The notes: generated by a model not told the origin, from the letters alone. Shown: positions 1-13,069, numbered from the stretch's first letter. The stretch is DNA of 64,000 nucleotides from Lytechinus pictus (GCF_037042905.1 NC_087247.1:45768420-45832419); one strand, 5' to 3'. Made by a program: numbers and translations.

Positions 1-1668
1 TTAAGAAAAAATACAAATCTCCCTTATTAAATACATCATAAATATATTCCACAGCCCTGTTATTAAGCAATGGACTTTAATGCATTTATGACATCTTAGT
101 ATATTGTACTTTGAAATCTGAACTCGCAAACTAGTGCTTATGAAGGAGAGGTTATCTTGTTGATGTAATTAAAGTATAATCTATGTGCAGGCATTCGAAC
201 ATGGTGAAATTCGCATTTAGATTGACAGGTGGTCTGATGTAATGAACAAGATTGTTGATTTGGAATGTTGAATGGCAGGATACATGATGTGCATTACAGG
301 AAGGTTGATTTAAGTAATATACATCATTCCTTTCTCAGTCAGTCAACCTTTTGACTTTGCTCAGAGCTAAATGTAGTTCAATTAATTGAAAGGTCATCAT
401 ACTTCATGCATTCAGTGCTTGTAGTTTAAAAATTAGTTTTGTGGTATGAATTTTAAGTGATTACTGTTCTATCATCATAAGTTTTTCTCGAACTATAAAT
501 TTGAGTCAATTTATGGTTTACTGATCAAATGTTTAGATGTAGACAGCTGTGATTATTGCATAGTCATATTTAACACAACAAATATGATGGCCGATGAGAA
601 TTTGTAAATAGTAATGGCAAAACATTCAATATCTCTTTGGAGTTCAAAATTGGCTTTTGAAATTTGTAGTTATATACTTTAGTTTTCAAGTTCTGCCTTG
701 TTTGGAGAGTATTTTGAGAACATTTTTTACACCTTTTTGTTTTCAGAGTTTTGTAAATTTGTGTGATTATTTTCAAATTCAGAATTCTACCCTCTTGAAT
801 TCAGTGTCCTAAGAAGATAAGGAGCATTTTTATGCTTTGTTGATATAATCTCTCATATTCTGCAATTACTGAATCTTGAAAACATGCGTTTCAGAATTGC
901 TACTATACTTTCTTAGTTCTCAGATCTAAAGTCAATTACATGATGAAGTGTAGTTTCCCTATCAATCAACACTCATAGTGTTAGAACTGTTGTGTTTCTT
1001 GGATCACTTCAGCCCTTAGAGTTATAACATGTTTTAAGTGATTATTTTTAATATTCCCTTTGATTTTTTGATCCATCACATGCAGTGACGATATATTTCT
1101 TTATTACATCACAATTTCCTTGCTCGGGCAAGATCTAGATGTGTGTGCGCAATTTCATTGTCATTCACATACATGCTCGGAATAATAATAAAGCATCGAC
1201 TTTAGTGCTTTTCTATGAATCAAAGTTTATTTTTTATTTTTATATCCTGTAGAGAATGTTTCCTTCCTTTGTAGTTGAATATTTTCAAATGTGGAATATA
1301 ATGCTAGTAATCACATCTTGATATCAGGTGATGAGATATATTATCACTTCCTAGGCGAGCAAGATGGAACCCTAATGACTCTATCTTTCGTCAGCTGTGC
1401 TTAAAAAACGATAACTACATCCAGCTCACCCTGTGATAGTTTTCCCATTACCTTCACCAATGGTTATTATTTACTTAATATTGGAATTCAGCACATATTG
1501 AAAACATCTTTAGTATCATTAATATATTCTTTCAATGATTTCTTCATTTGACATCCTACGCTTTTGAATCGAGTCTCTTGTGAACATTTCAGTATCCTTT
1601 TATCAGGAGATTATAATATAGAATCATACGCATCTGATTTCAACATATTGAACTACTTCTTGTCACAG
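1..1668. other. Noncoding stretch, probably intron
   Basis: No convincing reading frame, RNA gene or repeat is seen here. The stretch is AT-rich and ends in a pyrimidine-rich tract and a CACAG acceptor just before the exon at 1669. It is therefore most simply an intron of the gene whose last two coding exons follow, with the rest of that gene lying left of the window. Confidence 0.5.
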
Positions 1669-1846
1669 GAAATTCTTTAGATCAAAGAATTTTGAGGGTT
1701 GGTTTCAGCAGCGTCAGGAGGAAGTGAACTGTAAGCTGTCAGCTCTCCACTTAGAGACTCTTTGTGAGGCAGACATCGCTGACTGGGCGAAAGACAAGCA
1801 AGAGGTGGAGGTTGTTGATCTACTCTTGAAGCTTCGAGAGAAGATG
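1669..1846 (+). CDS. Penultimate coding exon of an unrecognised conserved gene
   Basis: The exon starts after a TGTCACAG acceptor and ends at AAGATG|GTTAGT, a good donor. It holds one open frame (first base is codon position 3, end in phase 0) reading KFFRSKNFEGWFQQRQEEV, then NCKLSALHLETLCEADIADW, then a leucine-rich helical stretch ending LLLKLREKM. The frame joins without a break to the exon at 2605. The composition (charged, leucine heptads, tryptophans) looks like a helical C-terminal region of a cytosolic or nuclear protein. I do not recognise the family; a C12orf4-like protein came to mind on vague resemblance only. No start codon is needed here because the gene must begin left of the window. 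Confidence 0.65.
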
Positions 1847-2039
1847 GTTAGTTGGCTTGGGTTTATGTCCATATTATTGTTATATCTTCACTTATCAAAG
1901 GACTGAAGTACTAGTAGATAAAATGATAGCCTTTGATATTATCTGTATGCAATACAGAAAAGGGTTTTGGACTTGCCAATGCCACTATATGGCAAGTATT
2001 TATAATTGCAGTATATGGTTTTTATGCTCCCGCAGACGA

Positions 2040-2510
2040 AGTCAGGAGGGGGCATTAAGCGTTGGCCCTGTCCGTCCGTCCCCCACTTGGTTTCCGCGCA
2101 ATAACTCGAACAATATTTTAAAAATTTTCGGTGTGTAGGTAGATGACACCAAAATATAGGCTAAGTTTGAATTTAGAGTCCGCAGGTGAGGTCAAAGGTC
2201 ACAGCTCATTAAATATGTGAGTTGGTTTCCGTGCATTAAATCGAAAATATTTAATGGATTACAAAAAATTTTGGTGTGTGGGTAGATGACACCAAAATAT
2301 AGGCTAAGTTTGAATTTGGAGTCCGCAGTTCAAAGGTCACAGCTCATTAAATATGAGAGTTGGTTTCTGCGCAATAAATTGAAAAATAATTAATGGATTA
2401 AAAAAAAATCTGGTGTGTAGGTAAATGACACCAAAATACAGGCTAAGTTCGAATTCGGAGTCCGCAGGTCAAAGGTCACAGCTCATTAAATATGGAAGTT
2501 GGTTTCCTGA
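2040..2510. repeat. Intronic tandem repeat, about 125-140 bp unit, three copies plus a partial
   Basis: Three successive units share the words TTGGTTTCCGCGCAATAA, GGTGTGTAGGTAGATGACAC, CAAAATATAGGCTAAGTT, GAGTCCGCAG and GGTCACAGCTCATTAAATAT. It opens with a CCGTCCGTCC motif that recurs near 10265, so both belong to one interspersed family. Each unit carries a DR1-type nuclear receptor element: AGGTCAAAGGTCA at 2189-2201 and 2466-2478, and AGTTCAAAGGTCA at 2327-2339. It lies in the intron between the two coding exons of the gene at 1669-2727. Confidence 0.85.
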
Positions 2511-2604
2511 ACTTATGAAACAGATTTAATAAAAATTGGAAAAAAAAAGAAAAATTGAAATTTGAAAGTTATTAATATGTAAACTGCTCTGTTTTGCCCT
2601 GCAG

Positions 2605-2727
2605 GCTAGTGTCCGGGACAACAGTATCTTGGTGAAGCCAGAGTTGATCAAACAGCTAGGAGCACACATGGATGCTATCATCTTGAACTTACCTGAAGAC
2701 TTACAGATTGTCCTACAGAGTCACTGA
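2605..2727 (+). CDS. Last coding exon of the gene begun at 1669
   Basis: A GTTTTGCCCTGCAG acceptor precedes the exon, which opens in phase 0 with ASVRDNSILVKPELIKQLGA and continues HMDAIILNLPEDLQIVLQSH to a TGA at 2725-2727, with a second in-frame stop directly after. The two exons together give about 99 C-terminal residues, mostly helical. The splice phases agree and the frame is open throughout, which is the main evidence that this is a real gene. Function is not recognised. The 3' UTR must follow, but no single polyadenylation signal stands out. Confidence 0.7.
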   Translation, partial: ASVRDNSILVKPELIKQLGAHMDAIILNLPEDLQIVLQSH

Positions 2728-4689
2728 TAGTGAATCCAAACACTCACTGATGCATGTGAAGACTTCATAAAGGATTGCTATGTGTCTTGATATAGCCAAA
2801 TTTGGTCAAGCAGCTTTAAAAGGTCACAAGGAGTTGAAAACATTGGCATTTCAGGGAAAGGAAGGCATCTTTTGAATGTTGGAAAGTGAGAAGACGTGTA
2901 TGAAGCTGGATACTTTTTTTTTATGAAGTAAACTCATTGTTGATTGAGCAGCAATGAATGCATTTGGATGTTACCATTATGAACTTTGGATTATCTGAAG
3001 GACCTGTAGTTCATCTTAATGTACTCAACAGGAATCCATCTGTAATGAGGTTAGCCAACAGAACCAAGTCTTTTATATACTAAGTTTTTCAACCATGTGA
3101 AAGTTTGAATGAAAGTGAGATCCCTGAACTATCTTAAGGTGAATACAGTGTGCTATAAAATCAAGTCAATGATTGATCAGACTAGGAAGACATGAATTTA
3201 CAAATTAATGACTTGAAGGAAAGAATTCATTTCTTGTTCATGCTACAGGTGGTTCCTATCGATGACATTAGAAACCAACCAGACCAACTTCAACTATTAC
3301 TATGTGGAAAATGTGACTTGTGACAGGATTGTATTCTCAAGTTTGAACATGTCGTTTGGTCATAAAGGTGAAGGAAAAAATGTTTTTGCACATTTTGTAT
3401 ATTTTGTACTGAGAGCCTGAAGGTTTCATCATAATAATAATCCCTTCTAGTTCTATGCACAGTCTGTTCATTTATTGGTACACATGTGCTCAAAATATTT
3501 GCCCTTGCCATTTTAGAGTATTTTTATCTGGAACTGATATGAAGTTTTTATACTAAACGTAGTTACACCTAAACTTTAAAAATATAGTAGGGAAAATTCA
3601 GATTTACTTGAATGATTATTATTATTATTTTTGATATTTGTTACTCCAATCTGCTATTCCTGTCCATCAGTGCATTTAGGATTTAATAGAAACTTCTTCC
3701 TGAACATTCAAGCTGTACAACCAAAATTTCTACAGGACTGAATTTTAGAATATGTATGTATATTGAATTTCCAGTAGAGACTTTTCTCCTGTGCCTTTTG
3801 ATCACTGACCATATTCTTTTTATTTTATTGATTATTCTTAGAATAATAGTGAATACTTCATTTTGTGCTTGAATTAGAAAGAAAAAAAAAATTGTAATGA
3901 AAATTACCTGATGTGTCTGTTTGACTATCTAAGCTCTTTTGATATATTTTTGCTGAAATTGTTAATTCTCCCATTTTACACACAACTATAAAATTTCAAG
4001 GGTGTATATATCTGATGTGCACTATTATTATTCTTCTTCACATCACCACTCTACATGGATAAAGAAATCATTGTATTTGCTTAGCAATGTGAACAGCTCA
4101 TACAGCAACTGACTGGAATATCCCCCTGGGAGTGGAGAATGATCTTGCAGCTTACTCAATTTATAGGAACTTATCATTGAAACCATTCAATACGGGCATT
4201 CAATATTCTGCTGGATTGGTATATTCTGAAATTTTATGCATGTTAAAGTTGGTTGATGCATTTAATGATGATGAAAAATATATTAAATATTATTCCCAGA
4301 TACTTGAACTGAACCGAATGAACTAAGCGTCATGTTTCCGCAAACTGAACGTTAATGGTCTTAGATGTGTCACAATTGGCTACCTTTAATTAACTTTTGA
4401 CCAGAATTTAGATAAAACCCGAGTTCAGAATTGGGGCCTACGTCGTTGGCATCTTACAGAGAGCATGATTATAATGTTATTCACTTCTGATACTGCCTAC
4501 CACAAAAGTAATTACAAATGTAAAATGATTTGTATATCTATATGATATTTCATGGTTATGGTGTGCATGTTTTGACATTGTACTATCTAAAGATGTTTGA
4601 AGCAAAAACTTATGCAGACACAATGTAATATCCAGATGGTATCAAGTGCTGTGTTATTGTTATTATTAAACTCTTATCAGATATTTGAT
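2728..4689. other. 3' UTR and intergenic DNA
   Basis: Begins as the 3' UTR of the gene at 1669-2727. No other coding signal is seen. Short open frames here (for example 4132-4326) have no homology that I can see and no splice context. The remainder is ordinary AT-rich sequence. Confidence 0.5.
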
Positions 4690-5182
4690 TTATTTATTTA
4701 CCAACAATATTCACACGTTTACAGGTTATGAAACAAATTGCATAACAGTTGCACATGTATAAGAATACCATGGTAATTGGGACCAGAAAGTAGCACAAGT
4801 GCTTATTGAGCCTGGCCCCACAAATATTACAAAATGCACATTTAAGAAGGAAAACAAAACAAAACAAACATTAAAATTGCAATACATTCCTTGTAAAGGG
4901 TGATCATCAACATTTTTTTTTTAAGTATCATAATTGTATTGATTATCTAGTGTAGATTTACATGTTGATGGTGTGAATTTATAAAAACAAATAACTTTTT
5001 AGAGAATTCCTAAAACTTTTTCTTGATTTCTTCAATTGTATATTAACTGGTACTTTATTCCAGAATTTGCTATCTAGAAAAGAAAATGAAAATTGGCCTG
5101 AGTTGTTTTTAGTCTTGTGGAAGATTATTATTATTTGTTTGGTGTCACCTCTGCCTTGGGGGCGAAAAGCAAACTGAATCAC
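4690..5182 (-). mobile_element. 3' end of a LINE (non-LTR retrotransposon), decayed
   Basis: On the minus strand the segment 5182-4979 reads a peptide ending FWNKVPVNIQLKKSRKSF then LKSYLFL. That is the usual extreme C-terminus of Jockey/CR1-type reverse transcriptase ORFs (a WN-x-LP, then a spaced basic run, then LKxYL). Everything upstream (reverse transcriptase, endonuclease) is missing. The region 4690-4978 would be its 3' UTR. A SINE on the same strand abuts it at about 5200. Family assignment is from the motif only. Confidence 0.55.
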
Positions 5183-5199
5183 TGTGATCAGCGGGTCTC

Positions 5200-5500
5200 T
5201 CCTCCCAATATAACTGATTGAGGGAGTGCAGGTGGACCACTACACAGGGGACTCCCCTACTCTTATATGGATAGTGCAGTGGGTTCTTAATGTGCAAAGG
5301 TGGTGACTCTCCTCTGCAAGGGGCCTCCATTTAACCTCCTGTCCGAAGGATGGACTTTTCCATTGTAACATAGCCCACATCTATGGAACAAGGTAGAGTT
5401 GTTTACACACAACGCAGGCTTCAGTCATCTAACCGGGGTGAACTCGAACCCACGACCTTTGGTTCAACAGACAGACGATTTAGCCACTGTACTGTGTACA
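5200..5500 (-). mobile_element. tRNA-derived SINE
   Basis: Read on the minus strand, the head contains a box A-like TGGCTAAATCGTC and a box B-like GGTCGTGGGTTCGAGTTC at about 5440-5490, followed by a non-tRNA body. This is the layout of a tRNA-derived SINE whose 5' end lies near 5500. It differs from the SINE family at 8957 and 18236 in its body. Confidence 0.65.
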
Positions 5501-7463
5501 TAAAGTAAGTGAAGAGTAAAGCTAGAATGATGTCCTTTAATATGTACACATTATGCTGCTGTGAGTTATCTTTCCATATTGCTGTTATTTGAGGTCTATA
5601 TGGAGAAAAATGCTGGTAGTAGTGTACAACCCTGCCCTAATTTTAATATACATACATGTACTAGTATACACAAATTCATGCAGAATCAACAGGAATTAAC
5701 CAGCATCACAAACATTACTTTATCTATAGATTAACATCAAATACATGTATTTGATGGACCAATATTTACGGGTCATAATGTTACATGTTTAAAAGTCATA
5801 CAATAGTGAGAGTGATACTAGTATTTCATCGTATTATTAAGCTTTATATTATAGTCATTCCTAGTATCCAGGGTTCTCTTGGGTTTACAGTGAAAGGTTA
5901 TACAATGTTTTACAAAAATGTATATTTTTAAACATTAATGATGGTTAGACGATTGTCATCAGAATTATGCACACTTTGAATATCAGAATTCAGAGTTAGA
6001 AATGTTGATCATTTTAGACTGTTCAACAATTCTTGTGCCTACACAGTAGCAAGAATCAAGTATAGTAGATTTGAATGTAATTTTAATGACATTAAGTGTG
6101 TTGCTCATACTGTAGATGTATGTTACGTGTATAATTATATCTTTGTGAGTTGCAAATAACCACCAGTTGGCTACCATTTGTGATGGAATTAGTCCCACCA
6201 CCAAACATGTTCTTGCCAAATCCTATCATTAACAGTGTCATTGAATTCATGAAGTGTCTTTTAGCAAGTGACTTTCATTCAAAAATTAATTCTTGGCTAA
6301 TCAGATTCAAGGATGTCAGTTGTGTTTGCGTATCATGAATTGTAAGTATTTTTAATTTGCTTCATGAAATGTACAAGGCGCAATTTATCAAAGTCACATA
6401 GAATATCATTGACCTTTGACTTTGCATGAGATAGCAGAACTAGCATAAAACCGGGATTACATATATTTTCTGGCTCATTGTACACAGCATGTTTGATGTG
6501 CTGTATTATTTTGTCATGTCAGTATTCTTGGTCTCTTTTGAAACAAGTGCTTTAAATAATGTCATCCCCATTTTCACACACTAATCTGGGAGTGTTTCAG
6601 TGGATTTTTTTAAATCAACAATTTGAGTTTAGCTTTTGTATTGTGGCTTTAAAAAGTTTGTGATTGAATTTCAATTTTTGATACCATGATAGAACAATAT
6701 CTGAGGAATCATCCATGAGACTGCTTAAGACTTATATTTTGTGAGAATATAGACATATAATGATCTTGTTAAAACAGTGACAATGTTTTCCATGTAAGAA
6801 CTTGGTGTAAACAAATGGACATGAAAGCCTCTTTGATATCATATGACTTTATTGCAGGACAATTTATTTTATTATTTTTTTTTTAATAACAAACTATAAT
6901 TTCAATTTCAATTGATCATACACACCAAATTTCATGTTCAAAACTTGCCTTAGCAAAATTTGATTTATCTTTGTGATTGGGAGGATATATTGGCTTAGTT
7001 TTGGTGATAGTAATACGTAACATTTTAATCAAGAATTGTGGATTTAAATGTAAGGAGGCTATTGCTAAATTGTGATAAATTTTAATCCATTTTATGTGCT
7101 ATTATTTTTACATGTTTTGCAGAGTACATGTATCACCACTTTATATTTGGTGTATTAGATGTTTCTTTCTGATCTTGAACAGGAAATGCAGGCATTTTCT
7201 CAATTTCTGAATGGCTGTGTTTATGTTGTTATAGTTTTAAAAAAGATATATATTTTCTCTGTAATCAGAAATATTTATCTTGTATATTAAGATGAACTGT
7301 TTTCCTTGTACATGTTGAATGATAATGTATTGTATGTGTCTTTGAAGGCACATTTGCTGAAAACGCAAAAAAATGAACTTTTCAGTGCAGAATCACAGTT
7401 TTTAAATTCATTTGTAGTCTAAACAGGGTAGGATCATATTTTAAAAGGCTTTTGTATCATTTA
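5501..7463. other. No feature seen
   Basis: AT-rich noncoding sequence. Short open frames at 5983-6338 overlap on both strands and show no family signature. Confidence 0.4.
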
Positions 7464-7629
7464 CACTGAAAAAAATGAAGTGCTAATTTAGCACTTACAG
7501 TGCTTGTATAGTGACTGCACTAAGAGTGCTGATTTTTTAGTTTAAATTTGAAATAGAAAATCAGCACTCGTAGTGCAGTCACTATACGAGCACTGTAAGT
7601 GCTTAATTAGCACTTCAATTTTTGCAGTG
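7464..7629. mobile_element. Palindromic MITE with TA target duplication
   Basis: The two halves are near-perfect reverse complements from the ends (CACTGAAAAAAATGAAGTGC on the left; GAAGTGCTAATTAAGC-type sequence on the complement of the right) through CAGTCACTATAC words to a small loop near 7540. A TA dinucleotide lies at each end (7462-7463 and 7630-7631). No coding capacity. This is typical of a Tc1/mariner-type miniature element; the whole 166 bases would fold as a hairpin. Confidence 0.85.
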
Positions 7630-7631
7630 TA

Positions 7632-8956
7632 CATGACTATGCCCCTGAAATATTTAATGGGTATATGTTTATTGGATTTTCTTCAGCGCATCTTGTAATC
7701 AAAACCTTACATAAAGTTTTAATGTGTTGGGTATGAAGTTTCCTTGCTTTAATTGTATTCTGCAACTGACATAAAGCCATTTTATTTGAATCGTATTCCT
7801 GGTTAATGGTTTAATGGTTGGTGCATGAACATTTTGACACAAGTTTTCTACCATTTTTTATTCCGTTGACCATCAGGATACTAGTATACAGGTGAGTCTA
7901 CCCCAAGTCAAATATTTAGGGACCACAACAATATTTGGGATTTGTATGAAATTAGACAGAAAAGGTAAATAACACTTTACAATTATCTGCTCTGAATAGT
8001 GCTACAACTTAGATGATTATTCAAATATATGCAGATTCTACTGTGAAAAAATGTGTTCTTCGTCGGTGAATTACATCTTTATATTCATTATGATACCATC
8101 CTTAGCAAAGTGGAATTACATCAACTTTGTGTCAGAGCAGCATCCCAGAATATTGAAAATATGTTATTATTGGTCATCATTCTACTCCCTTCATTGGTGC
8201 ATTGATACCTCATTGCTATTTCACTTGAATTCTAGGTTTTAAAACAAGGGCAATCTATGATTTATCTGTATGCTTTGATTGCCAATTACAAAACCTATGT
8301 GATTGCCATTCAATGTTTTTTACAACATAAATTTGACCCAAGTTTTATTAATTTGCTCTGATTTTTAATTATGAATTTGACACTGGTAAGTGTTAATGAC
8401 ACAGTTAATGATGTACTTATTATATATAAATGTAGGATATTGCAAAATGTGTGAATTCATTTGTGACAAGAAGTTTTATGTGTATTATCATGATAATTGC
8501 AATTAAAATGATTGTTTGACTTGTACTTGGCTTCTTGCTGTGTTCACTCATTTTGTCATTTTGTTTGCTTTGATTCAATCTCATATTAGCAACACTAAAT
8601 TAGAAACTATCATAAAATCAATGTAATATTCCTATATGCTTCCCCTCTGCATTATCAGAAGTTAAAAAGGGTCATCTTTTCCTATTTTATATGTATGTAG
8701 TCTATGACTTATGAAAATGAGTAAATAAGCGGATGAATGAATAAAAAAAGAATACATAGATAATTCAATTAGGTTATGATTTAGAGAATGAGACTGGAGC
8801 AACTGCCTCATCTGACAAAAATTGGAATGCTTTAACCATTATAAAACACACAATGTATATCTATATTTTTTGAAACCTAAACAAGCATGACTTACGTAAG
8901 AAAGTCATGCAAATACATCAAACAGGACCGACAGTAACAAAAGTAATCCATTTATA
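7632..8956. other. No feature seen
   Basis: AT-rich noncoding sequence; a small open frame at 8051-8242 has no recognisable content. Confidence 0.4.
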
Positions 8957-9255
8957 GGAGCGTCGTGGCCCAATGGATTAGTCTCCGGACTTTGAAACAG
9001 AGGGTCGTGGGTTTAATATCCCATGCAGCCATAGCGTAATTTCCTTCAGCAAGGAATTCATCCACAGTGTGCTGCACTCGACTCAGGTGAGGTAAATGGG
9101 TACCGGCAGGAAGTAATTCCTCAAAAAGCTGTGTGCACCTGGATAGGTAGCCTATAGCTTAGCCGGTTAACGATAATAGCAGGGCCCGCTGGGAGAACAG
9201 TTTTCGGAACTGAAGTGGCTACCCTGGGTAAATATACCGTTATAATTATTATTAT
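8957..9255 (+). mobile_element. tRNA-derived SINE, family A
   Basis: The head GGAGCGTCGTGGCCCAATGG resembles a box A region, and GGTCGTGGGTTTAATATCCC is a decayed box B. The body includes TTTCCTTCAGCAAGGAATTC and AGGTGAGGTAAATGGGTACC and the tail is ATT-rich. The minus-strand copy at 18236-18481 matches along its length, and 15318-15465 is a truncated relative. Short open frames in these copies are not genes. Confidence 0.85.
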
Positions 9256-9378
9256 ACTAGAATATCATTGACTGGTGGAAACTTTTGTCTAAATGTATTC
9301 GGGGGGGGGGGGGGGCACTGAGGAAGAGAGCGATAAAGGCGTCTGGATCAGAGAGGTATGTAATGTAGATAGAATTAA

Positions 9379-9944
9379 AGGGATACTCCAGACTGAGAAT
9401 GATACGATTTGGACAGATAGAGAAAAATCAGACAGTCAAAACACTGAAAATTTGATAAAAATCGGACAAAGAATAACAAAGTGATGGCATTTAAAAAATT
9501 TCCAGTAAAACAGCTCAAGGCATGTCTTCATGAATATTCAATGAGCAAATTGATGATGTCATATCCCCACTCGTTCTTTTGTATTTTCCCCTCAACTGAC
9601 AACTAAAAACAATGGATTGGCAACTGATTTAGTGCACTAGATATTCATTGCTGCAACTTATTTCATTATAAAGGAGAAATATCATTCACACATATATAAA
9701 AAATGAAACAGTAATGATTCCATGTAATAACCTAAGAAAAATGAGAGTGGGGATGTGACATCATAGGTACACGTAATGAATATTCATGAAGGTGTATAAC
9801 TGTTTTCACAATAATTTTGGCTAAACTTTAAAATTTAATAATTTCACTATTTGTTATCAGATTTTGATGAAATTTTCAGAATTTTACTGTGTGAATATTA
9901 CTCTATTTATCTATATATGAATATTATCAGCCCGGAGTACCCCT
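9379..9944. mobile_element. MITE with TTAA target duplication
   Basis: The ends are inverted repeats, AGGGATACTCCAGACTGA on the left and the complement AGGGGTACTCCGGGCTGA on the right. They are flanked by TTAA at 9375-9378 and 9945-9948. Internal inverted blocks (GGCATGTCTTCATGAATATTC against AATATTCATGAAGGTGT; a pair around TGATGATGTCA-like words) show that most of the element is an imperfect palindrome. TTAA target sites fit a piggyBac-type element. A run of 16 G lies just outside the left end (about 9301). Confidence 0.8.
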
Positions 9945-10219
9945 TTAAGAAGGGGAGGGGGCCATGAAGCAACCCGTTTTCAAAAAGATTCATGCATATA
10001 TCGTTGATTATCTTGGAGGCCACTGACAATTAACAAATAGGGCACTTTTATGGAAATGAGACACAATATGCACAATAGTGTAATAAGGGTGTAAAAGAAC
10101 GACTAATATGATACAGAAAAGAATTATCTATAAAGGGTAAAATCACGTGTAGGGTCTTTTTCGCCATATGTATCTGGATTTTCATGCGATCTTTGACCAG
10201 GGAATGCTTTATGAGGTTT

Positions 10220-10420
10220 ACAGATTTTTATACGCCTGTCCTACAGGACGTATTATGGTATCGCGCTCGGCGTCCGTCCGTCCGTCTGTTAACTTTTCCT
10301 TGTAAACGCGATAACTTCGTTTTAACATAACCGAGGCTCATATAATTTGGTGTGTATTATACTAGCATAGATCCCAGGAATTCTTTTGATTTTGAGGTCA
10401 GAAGGTCAAAGGTGAAGTTG
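10220..10420. repeat. Interspersed repeat related to the 2040-2510 array
   Basis: Contains CGTCCGTCCGTCCGTCTG, then a CGCGATAACTTCG block and an AGGTCAAAGGTGA word at 10403-10415. These match the start and the receptor-like word of the array at 2040-2510. Single unit, no flanking duplication seen. Confidence 0.6.
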
Positions 10421-10739
10421 CAACCTTCCAGTTTTCTTGCTTGACTAATAACTCCATTTTCCGCATTTCAGACGGGCGTATTATGTCGATGTCTAGACAT
10501 CGATATAAAGCATAAGTAAACTGGTAGTTTTTCTTTAGATGAAAAAAAAACAAAAAAACTTGGAAATATAGGGCTTTAAAAAAATCCTTGGTGACGAGTG
10601 TGTTCACCGACCTATGGACCTCAGTCCTGCCTGTGATTCAAAATGTGTATTCTCGAGAACAATTATGAACGTGTCATAGGACCAACACCCCCTATACCAG
10701 TTTACTTATGCTTTATATCGATGTCTATAATGTAGTTTT

Positions 10740-10978
<239 letters not shown>

Positions 10979-11479
10979 AAATACATATACTACTTGTGTC
11001 TTGCTGTAGGCATATTTTTTGTGATTTGAAATGTCCTGACTTCTTATCCTATATTCTATTTAATAAAAGTTTCTGCATTATTTATTTTCATCAAAATAAA
11101 TTTTCGGTCGAGGTACAGACTTCCCCCGATTCATTTATGTCGTAAATATGTTTGTATAGCAAAATTTCATTTGATCCTCGGTTAACCAGCTTTTTTAAAA
11201 TTAACTTTCTTATTTTACATTAAATTTGGATGAAACTTTGAGCATTATGCTTATCAGTTTTCTTTTTGTCCGAAGCGACCTCCACTTTTTTTTTTTTTTT
11301 TTTGGGGGGGGGGGGTGATCTTCTCTCTAATTGTATATACCGTGTACATACAACAGTTTGTGATATTGGACCATTTGTAGTATGTTCCTCCACCGAGAAC
11401 GTTCTCAAATCACTGTTCTAAATGTGAAATACAAATTAGTGTAAGACCTCATTGGACAGTGTGGGTAAGCACGCACATT

Positions 11480-11511
<32 letters not shown>

Positions 11512-13069
11512 AACATTGTAAACAATATTGTTACTTTTAATCAACAGCAAGTTTATCAAAAAGAAAAACATTTGACGAAGTTACAATAAGCTAGGATATA
11601 GTACAAAGGGAACTACATATATATACATGTATACATTTTGATGTTCACAGCGCGCCTGAAGTAGGCATACAATAATATCCACACAAACAAATCAATATAA
11701 AAGCGTGCTAGAATGCATGATGCCCTGCCAAGTATATCTGTTTTAATTCATGAAGAATAAAATAATGTGAAATAAAATATAATCAAACCAAAACGTTATT
11801 AAATGAAAATACACATCGAACAATCTTCAAGATTTTACTTTCAATATCTGTATGTCGTTTACCCAAGCTATCATAATTATAATTACTGTGAAATTAAACT
11901 GATATTCAAGCAGAGACAAGAATATACTTGATACTTTCACTATGCGTTTTCTTTGTAAACTGATATAATTATGCTAAAAATACACTTTAGATTATATGCT
12001 GATTCAAAAGTGTATCGCATAACTAGCATCATACGTAATTTATGTTGCGTGATGTTAGGATTTAATTATCAACAGCAAGTTTTTGGTTATTTTGATTGTA
12101 CTAAAAAGCAGCTGAAAGCTTATGGTTCAATTCTTGTTTTAACACTTCAGATTTTTTCACTGATATAGCACGTATTTAATGAGGAGTGGTATCTTTATAA
12201 ACAAGGACGTTACCCAAGGATCAGTAGTACCAAGTATGAACACAATGATGCAGAAACACAAAAATAAGAGCAATATAAAGTCAAACAAAAAAATTAACAT
12301 TTTTGTAACCAAAAAATGATGTACATGACCTCTCATGATTTGACCTTTTGACACATAGATGACCTTTAACCTCACCATTTTCATCACCACAAATGTGGTA
12401 TTACCCAGGATCAATTTGTACCTAGTAAGAACACATTTGATGCAGAAATAAAGAAATGAGAGCAAGTTAAATAAAAACTTTAACATTTTTGTAACAGACC
12501 ATTAGGAAAAATGATTACAAGGTCTCTGCCGAGCTTCGTTCAGGCGAGACAAAAACTGTATCAGTCCAAACCACAGATTTACTAATACCATGGGACACAA
12601 ATATAAGTGACATAGATTTAGTTGTGTTTTCAATTCTATCAGTGGCTTATTTGCATACTTCAGTATGCAAATTTATAAATTTTCATACTAGTCAATCAAT
12701 TTTCTTTCTTTTTTAAATGCATGGTCTATAAGCTACATTTACAGGGTGTGCATGGGTCTATACAGACATAACGCCCGTAATCGAACAAAAATGCTTATTA
12801 TCGCATTTCCAAATCTACAATGTTAACGTATAGGCCATATTCATTCTGCTTTGCGCAATCCAATTACTAGTAATGTATTTCTTTTGTAATTATTTCTATT
12901 TTTATGTTTAGATGATAGACCATGCAGCTTGATTCACGAAATTCAATAAAGTAATTGGTATCGTTTTCCCTTGTTCGTCTATTCTTGTTTAAATGTTAAC
13001 TCACATTGTTAGTCTTCGAACTTGTAATTATTTTTGTAATTAATATAACCGAACCGAATGAGCTGACAT
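10979..13069. other. Noncoding DNA with a degenerate tandem repeat
   Basis: A T18-G10 homopolymer junction lies at about 11286-11316 and a (CA)n tract at about 11478-11500. At 12170-12540 two related units share CACAAATGTGG/GTTACCCAAGGATCA-type words, ACACA(T)TTGATGCAGAAA and AACATTTTTGTAACA, and end in a CGTTCAGGCGAGAC motif also met in the 49200 array. The rest is featureless. It lies downstream of copy 1 on its strand, so the copy 1 3' UTR occupies the right-hand edge. Confidence 0.5.
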
